Origin: Saccopteryx bilineata
Taxonomy: Eukaryota > Chordata > Mammalia > Chiroptera > Emballonuridae
Direction of reading: 5' to 3'
NCBI RefSeq assembly: GCF_036850765.1
Contig: NC_089490.1
Location: 292,188,982 to 292,252,981, forward strand
Length of the DNA stretch: 64,000 nt
Shown here: positions 58,441-64,000 of the stretch, one piece after another
Layout: each line of letters opens with the position of its first letter
Numbering within the stretch: the stretch's first letter is position 1
The notes under the pieces: model-generated
The model's input: the letters and a program-made list of their open reading frames with translations, nothing else
Database searches by the model: none
What the model was told of the DNA's origin: nothing
Program-made: the position numbers and the translations under genes

Positions 58441-59787
58441 ATTTTATTTATTTCTTCCAATATTATGTTCATTTATTACCACCAAAAGTGTAGAAACAAT
58501 CTAAAAAAGATGTCTTCTGATGTCCCTTGTCAGAACTGCTTTGCAACATTATCTTTAGTAACATTAAAGTTCACTCTATTTCTCTTTCCATGTTTTTGAA
58601 AATTTTACAACTTTTCATATATGAAGGTAGCAATCACTTTTGCATTTCCAGCTTCTGTTTACTCTCCCCAAATATTTATCTTTGTTCTTTCACGGGGATA
58701 AAGTTTAACAGTTGGATAGGCTCTGGTAGTAGCTCTCTGGACTGTATGAGCATAAGCATGACAATCTATTTTTTCAGCTTTCACTTTTCATTTAATTTTC
58801 TTAGCCAAAAGCTCAAAGTTTGGAGCAAAATTTTGAATAGCCCACACCAAAAAAGCATAAAAAAGTCAACCACCCAATGTTTTTGTTTTTGTTTTCCCCT
58901 GTAAAATGTTTTCATTTAATGTCTGCAGTGTTAGAGCTATAGATGCTTGAGGTAAAAATTCTAGACGCAAGTTTTTTTTTACCAGAGAAATAGAAAATAG
59001 GCGTCTTTATTCTAATCATTGTAACTATGATATTGATAAGATTTATTTGATTTGAAGACAAATCTTATCTCAAGAGTATTTCTGAACATTTTATTTGGCA
59101 CTGATACTGTTGGCAGTCTCTGCTGTCCAATTTGATAAGTCCAGTTAATGTCCAAGCTATTCTTTTTCATTCTAGCATTAAGAGTTGCAATGGATGACAT
59201 CATGGAGAATAGAAATCAACCATCCAGGTTTTGTTCTGTTTTCTTTGTTTAAATAGTTCATTGAATGTGGTAAGTGTCAGTGAGATTACTGAACGATTTA
59301 TGAAACTGTCTATGAACTCCAAGATCTATTGGGCAGAGTGATGTCCTTTATATTCATGAATGTTGGACTGGTTGAGCACTGCTGTTCTTGGATAAGCCTG
59401 AATGCTATACATGTTACTGAGTCCCTCATGATCTGTACAAACTAGTATACAAAACTTAAGCTGATCATAAATGTACTTTGATAAAATGTACTTTGGTAAA
59501 AAAAAAAAACAACTTCAACATAGTGAACCCCAGGGGGCAAAAAAATGAACAAGTCATGGTATTTTGTCATTGGTAGAAAAATTCTGAGGTGCAAATGTGG
59601 CAAGAGGAGAATGAACACCTTTATTTTGGCAAAGGCAAGTCTATCATAAAGAATCTTCTTGCCATGATAAATTTCATATTCTTTGGCTCCCTGTCCTTTA
59701 AATACTGCTAGACAGGGATGAAAAAGAGAGATTACTACAGATGCCTGGTGCAGAGGAACAGTCAAAGTTGCCAACTTGAATATATTC

Positions 59788-60066
59788 TTTTTTTTATTTT
59801 TGTGTGTGCACACAAGAGAGGGACAGAAAGGGACAAGACAGACAGGAAATGGATGACATGAGAAGCATCAACTCATAGTTGCAGCCTCTTAGTTGTTCGC
59901 TGATTGCTTTCTCATACAAGCCTTGACTAGCAGGCTCCAGCAAAGCCAGTGACCCCTTGTCCAAGCCAGCAACCTTGGACTCAAATCAGAGATGTTGGGG
60001 TTATGAATCTGGGTCTTCAACACCCCAAGCCAATGCTCTATTCACTGCACCACCACCTGGTTAAGC
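59788..60066 (-). mobile_element. tRNA-derived SINE, type B, inside the DNAJC10 pseudogene
   Basis: The complement of type B: T-rich tail end at 59788, GAGGGACAGAAAGGGACAAG, GCCTTGACTAGCAGG, and head complement CACCACCTGGTTAAGC. It splits the pseudogene, whose DNAJC10-like sequence continues on both sides, so it is younger. Confidence 0.88.
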
Positions 60067-60525
60067 AAATTGTTCATTTTTAAGTAAAGTTTTTAGCTTC
60101 TTTATTCAGAATCATTTGAATTATTTTTTTCCAAAATGGAAAAATAAGAGCCACCAATGATAAGTTAGGTGATCTTCTAGTGTGTTTGCCAAAAGTAATT
60201 CAAAATCTAGAAGACTATGCATTATTTCAAAATATATTTCTTAAGCATCTACTGAATCAAAAAACAAAACACTGCCTTTTGCTTTGTTATGTAAAGTGTC
60301 TCCAGGAGGATGATAGGCTTGTTATAATGTCCCAGCTTGTACACAGGTTGTCTTGGGTGGCACAGTTCATCTTTCCTACATTGACGAGACCATCCAACAT
60401 ACTACTAAGCTGGAGACATGTTGTGATGTCAAACAATCTTTTGGAACAAAAGGTGATCAGTCAGGTAATACTAGCAGCAAAACCAGTTTGTATTAGCAAA
60501 ATTTCCTGTCTATTCTGTCACTGTA

Positions 60526-60862
60526 CTTCTTTTTTATTATTATTATTTTTTTACAGAGAGAAAGTCAGAGAGAGGGATAGATAGGGACAGAAAGACAGGA
60601 ACGGAGAGAGATGAGAAGCATCAATCATCAGGGGTTTTTTTTGTTGTTGTTGCAACACTTTAGTTGTTCATTGATTACTCTCTCATATGTGCCTTGACCA
60701 TGGGCCTTCAGCAGATTGAGCCAGCGACCTTGGGTCCAAGCTGGTGAGCTTTTGCTCAAACCAGATGAGCCCACGCTCAAGCTGGCAACCACGGAGTCTC
60801 GATCCCGGGTCCTCCACATCCTAATCTGATGCTCTATCTACTGGGCCACCACCTGGTCAGGC
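60526..60862 (-). mobile_element. tRNA-derived SINE, type B, inside the DNAJC10 pseudogene
   Basis: The complement of type B with head end CACCACCTGGTCAGGC at 60847-60862 and the CGATCCCGGGTCCT B-box complement. TSD TGTC-A/C-CTGTA at 60516-60525 and 60863-60872, which is DNAJC10-derived sequence. Confidence 0.92.
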
Positions 60863-61590
60863 TGTCCCTGTATGTACTGCTAATATTCTGCATGGTGAAA
60901 CTCACTAGACTTTCATTTGATCTGTCACCACAGTATTTCACTGTAGTATTCCTGACCTAACAATGAAGAGGCTGGGACAACTGTTGACTCCTTTCATTCA
61001 GCAAAGCATTCTATTACCACAACAGTTAATGACTCCAATTCAAAATAATCTATCCATTTCTTTAGCAAAGTCTCTCCAATGTAGGAGTTAAATCATGGCA
61101 GTGTTAACATCCTGGAAATTAAAAGTTCACAAGCTACACTTCTCTAGAATTAACTGCAGCATCAAATTCTCTTCTAGCCAATACTGAGATTTCATAATCA
61201 TCATCATAAATAACAAAATCATAACTATAATAATTTCAACTTTCATACTAAGCTAGCCTCCTTCTTGATTAGCTGCAAGTTCTTTTATCCATATCTGTCA
61301 TACTTTTCTCACAGATCCTTATCTTTGAATACTTCATATGTTGTATTTATTTTTAAAAAATTCACTATATGTATTTGGATTATTTGTGTGTTTATCAGGA
61401 TAAAACTTCAATGCCAACTTTTTGAAAGCTTGTCTTATTTCTCTGCTGCTTACAATTTTGTACACTCCAAATAAACTGTAAAAATCTTAAACTGTGTCCA
61501 CTAAATTTTCCATATATACTATAGAACACAGATTGACCCTTTTCAAGTCTCTGACATAGTCATCTTTATTTTACTAAACTTCCATTCTCT

Positions 61591-63385
61591 TTCTTATACA
61601 AGTTCTGACTTAAGTAAACACTAATATACACCACTGGTTCCAGTTAATGTAATATAATAAGTAAGTTTGAGAAATTCTGTCTACATTAGCCCAAGCATGA
61701 CTGAAACATCATGAAATTGTCTGCCAAATGTTGAATTCAGTGTTGCATGGGTCACCTCCTACAGCCACTCTCCCATCCTCTGTGCCTGGTGACTGGCTGA
61801 TCCTACCCAGTAAAATACAAGACGAAAAAAGTAGAAAGATCAGCCCGGACATTCACTGTCATCATCACAAAAAAAGTAACCAGAAAATAACAAAGATATG
61901 ACATTATTATGACTATATCTCAACATTCTTGAGTGATTAAAATGACCCTGGAGAGGAGCTAACCTGAGAGGGGGCCTGCGCAGCTCATGCTCCCCCACCC
62001 AGAGGGCTGCTGCCCAGAGAATGGCGTAAAATGAAATTTGTTGTAAAAACAAACAAACAAACAAACAAACAAAAAAAAACAATGTAAGCAAATTCTAAAA
62101 GCACAAGAAGAAAATAAACAGATAAGAGGGTGCTAAGTTTGTCTCCTACGATGTCATAAAAAATGAGCAGTACTAAAAGGTGGGCATGATTCCTGCTGCA
62201 TACTTTATAGATGTCAGTGTCATTACCTCTTATTCACATTGAATAATGATGAAGACTTACAGTCAATTTCCCATAACCCTCAGGATGTGATGTAGGTGAT
62301 GTATGTGATATATGAGCTGGGGTCAAATTTTATCTCATAAATCAAGAGAATGTGCCTTTCAATGACATAAAGTTTAAAGATTAAATAAGTTATTTGTCTT
62401 CTATATTATCAGGTCATAACTGTATATTTAAGAAAATGTATCTAAATACTGTTTCATCTCTGTATTTTATTCAAAATAAATAGTTTTATTTCTCTTTAAA
62501 TTTTTTCATTTTAGTATGTAAAATGTATATTTCTAGCTTTATATAAATATAGACATATATTGGGACAAATGTAGGTTTATAGTTGTGAGAACACAAAACA
62601 GAGTTTACTCTTGTATTAGTGTTTATTGATTATCATATTTTCCACATGAGCAACTGTAAAACTACGTTTGCACTACTCTGTAAATACATATACATGATGA
62701 TAAAAACATAAGCAGAAAGTTAATCCCATAGTAATAAATATTTTGATTTATTCCATAATATTTAATCACTAAAATAGAATTAAAAACAAAGTATATAACA
62801 GTCACTTTTATAAATTACCTGGGATGCTTACATTTAGTTTTCTAAATCATTATACATAATTTATTAAGTTATCAATGAAAATATTAAATCTGAAAATGAT
62901 CTGAATTTGCTTAATGAGTCATTTAAGATACTTTTATCTCTCTGTAAAAAATTTTGACAGTTATTTCAAATAAAAATATTAACAAGTGCCTTATTTTTAT
63001 ATTATGTCCTTTGGTAATGATTATACTTCTAGACAAAATTTAAGAAGTCACATCATAGTTTCACCAGAAACGAATTTAAGCCTTAACAACACTGTGGCTC
63101 AGGGGAAGAAAAAAGTGCCTTTAGGGCATCTCTATTTTTTTTTTCATTTTTTATGTCTTTTATAACAACCTTCTCTCTCCTTAGCGACCTCTCTTATACC
63201 CAATTCTACCAGTTTCTCCAAAGCACCCAGTTTATTTCCAATTCTGAGCTTCCCTGTTCTTTCCTTCTTTATCAAAGCATTTTATATTCCACCATGTTCA
63301 TCAGCATAATTACTTATTTATATTGACTGGAGTATGTTGTTAGTACTCTTTTCTATTTCTATCATAATTTAATCTTTACAGTGAA
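61591..63385. other. Unassigned DNA
   Basis: A GC-richer patch at about 61940-62020 (GGGGGCCTGCGCAGCTCATG) and an (AAAC)n run at 62046-62075 are the only notable items. The part next to 61590 may hold the 5' UTR of the DNAJC10 retrocopy. Confidence 0.45.
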
Positions 63386-63389
63386 CACC

Positions 63390-63686
63390 AAGAGGGACAG
63401 ACAGGGACAGACAGACAGGAACAGAGAGAGATGAGAAGTATCAATCATCAGTTTTTCTTTGCAACACCTTAGTTGTTCATTGATTGCTTTCTCATATGTG
63501 CCTTGACCATGGGCCTTTTGCAGAACGAGTAACCCCTTGCTCAAGCCAGCGACCTTGGGTCCAAGCTGGTAAGCTTCGCTCAAACCAGATAACCCTGCAC
63601 TCAAGCTGGCAACCCCGGAGTCTTGAACCTGGGTCCTCCACATCCCAGTCCAACGCTCTATCCACTGCGCCAATGCCTGCTCAGGC
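63390..63686 (-). mobile_element. tRNA-derived SINE, type B
   Basis: The complement of type B: GAGGGACAGACAGGGACAGA, AACACCTTAGTTGTTCATTG, CCTTGACCATGGGCC, GAACCTGGGTCCTCCACATC and a head end TGCCTGCTCAGGC. A short flank repeat CCAAGA is present. Confidence 0.88.
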
Positions 63687-63689
63687 CAA

Positions 63690-64000
63690 GACATTTCTTC
63701 TTAAATTGGTTGATTATAACAATATCTAAATGACAGAGAGCAAACAGAAATCCTTATAAATTCAAAGATTTTCTTCAAATGTACAGAGTTATCAGAATAT
63801 TTCTGACTTCTCAAATTTAAGGCTAAGTAAATATTTTGCTGTGTGATATGTTCCTGAGGATTACATTGAACAAAATTATAACTTACTTTTAAGTACAACT
63901 GTGAAATAAAAATTTTCTGAAAACCAAATTATCTTCTAATCAAAAACAAAAATCAGACAAACAAACCCTAGCCTGAACTGGTATTAAATATTTGTAGTCT
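63690..64000. other. Unassigned AT-rich DNA
   Basis: No recognisable feature. Confidence 0.5.

Larger units (their letters stand above)
58560..61590 (-). pseudogene. DNAJC10: Processed pseudogene of DNAJC10 (ERdj5)
   Basis: Read on -, an intronless, heavily mutated copy of nearly the whole DNAJC10 coding sequence can be followed. Near 61585 is the start region (KDDYVRDLKRV). Then the J domain (REIRQAFKKLALK at about 61407-61440; HPD now YPD near 61396), FGIYDDD and REFDAAVNS near 61170-61250, VNVGKMNCATQDNLC near 60320-60370, CLAVFKGQGAKEYEI and HGKKILYD near 59640-59720, TWMVDFYSP near 59210-59250, KSNKSYQYHSYN near 59013-59050, and a decayed thioredoxin active site near 58840. The end is GKRNR near 58580 with the ER-retention KDEL no longer readable. 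Many stops and frameshifts. DNAJC10 is an ER disulfide reductase that assists ER-associated degradation; this copy is non-functional. Two type B SINEs interrupt it. Confidence 0.92.

Noticed and set aside
58527..58904. 125-codon frame on the + strand
   Set aside because: It is antisense to the DNAJC10 pseudogene, which explains the sequence on the other strand.

Overview
This is a mammalian, gene-poor window that I place in a bat, most likely a rhinolophoid (horseshoe or Old World leaf-nosed bat). The evidence is AT-rich non-coding DNA, LINE-1 elements with mammalian ORF1/ORF2, MaLR-like LTRs, and abundant tRNA-derived SINEs whose heads (GCCCTGGCCGGTTGGCTCAG and GCCTGACCAGGTGGTGGCGC types) resemble those I associate with rhinolophoid bats. 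The species call is inference from repeat type; I see no functional single-copy protein gene.

Layout. 1-8.7 kb: unique AT-rich DNA with SINEs and old L1 debris. 8.7-16.2 kb: an old full-length L1 on + (L1-c), carrying two later SINEs. 16.2-21.1 kb: mostly unassigned, with a DNA-transposon-like fragment near 16.8 kb. 21.1-29.0 kb: a young full-length L1 on - (L1-a) with perfect 15-bp target-site duplications (TSDs), a ~40-nt pure poly(A), an intact ORF1 and an ORF2 whose frame is broken only by two nonsense codons. 29.0-32.0 kb: unique DNA with a CA/CG alternating tract and two SINEs. 32.0-40.5 kb: a hAT-type MITE split by a second full-length L1 of the same lineage (L1-b, +), itself split by a young SINE. 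L1-a and L1-b lie head to head. 40.5-58.4 kb: SINEs, L1 3' ends, a retroviral-type LTR, a Tigger-like MITE, a hAT MITE, MaLR-like LTRs and an L1 with a twin-priming inversion. 58.5-61.6 kb: a processed pseudogene of DNAJC10 (ERdj5) on -, broken by two SINEs. 61.6-64 kb: unassigned DNA and one SINE.

The most interesting points are: (1) the young L1 lineage has a ~326-nt ORF1-ORF2 spacer holding a small ORF of 79-80 codons that is open in both copies and overlaps the ORF2 start by 10 nt; the old L1-c lacks this spacer. (2) Its 5' UTR contains ~240-bp tandem units, a CpG-rich stretch, and a perfect CRE palindrome plus a YY1-like site at the very 5' end. (3) The commonest SINE carries CTCF-like core motifs, kept in at least five copies here. 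(4) The DNAJC10 retropseudogene.

Activity here is that of mobile DNA: L1 machinery produced the L1 copies, the SINEs and the processed pseudogene, as shown by poly(A) tails, TSDs and TT/AAAA-type target sites; the hAT and Tigger-like elements are older non-autonomous DNA transposons.
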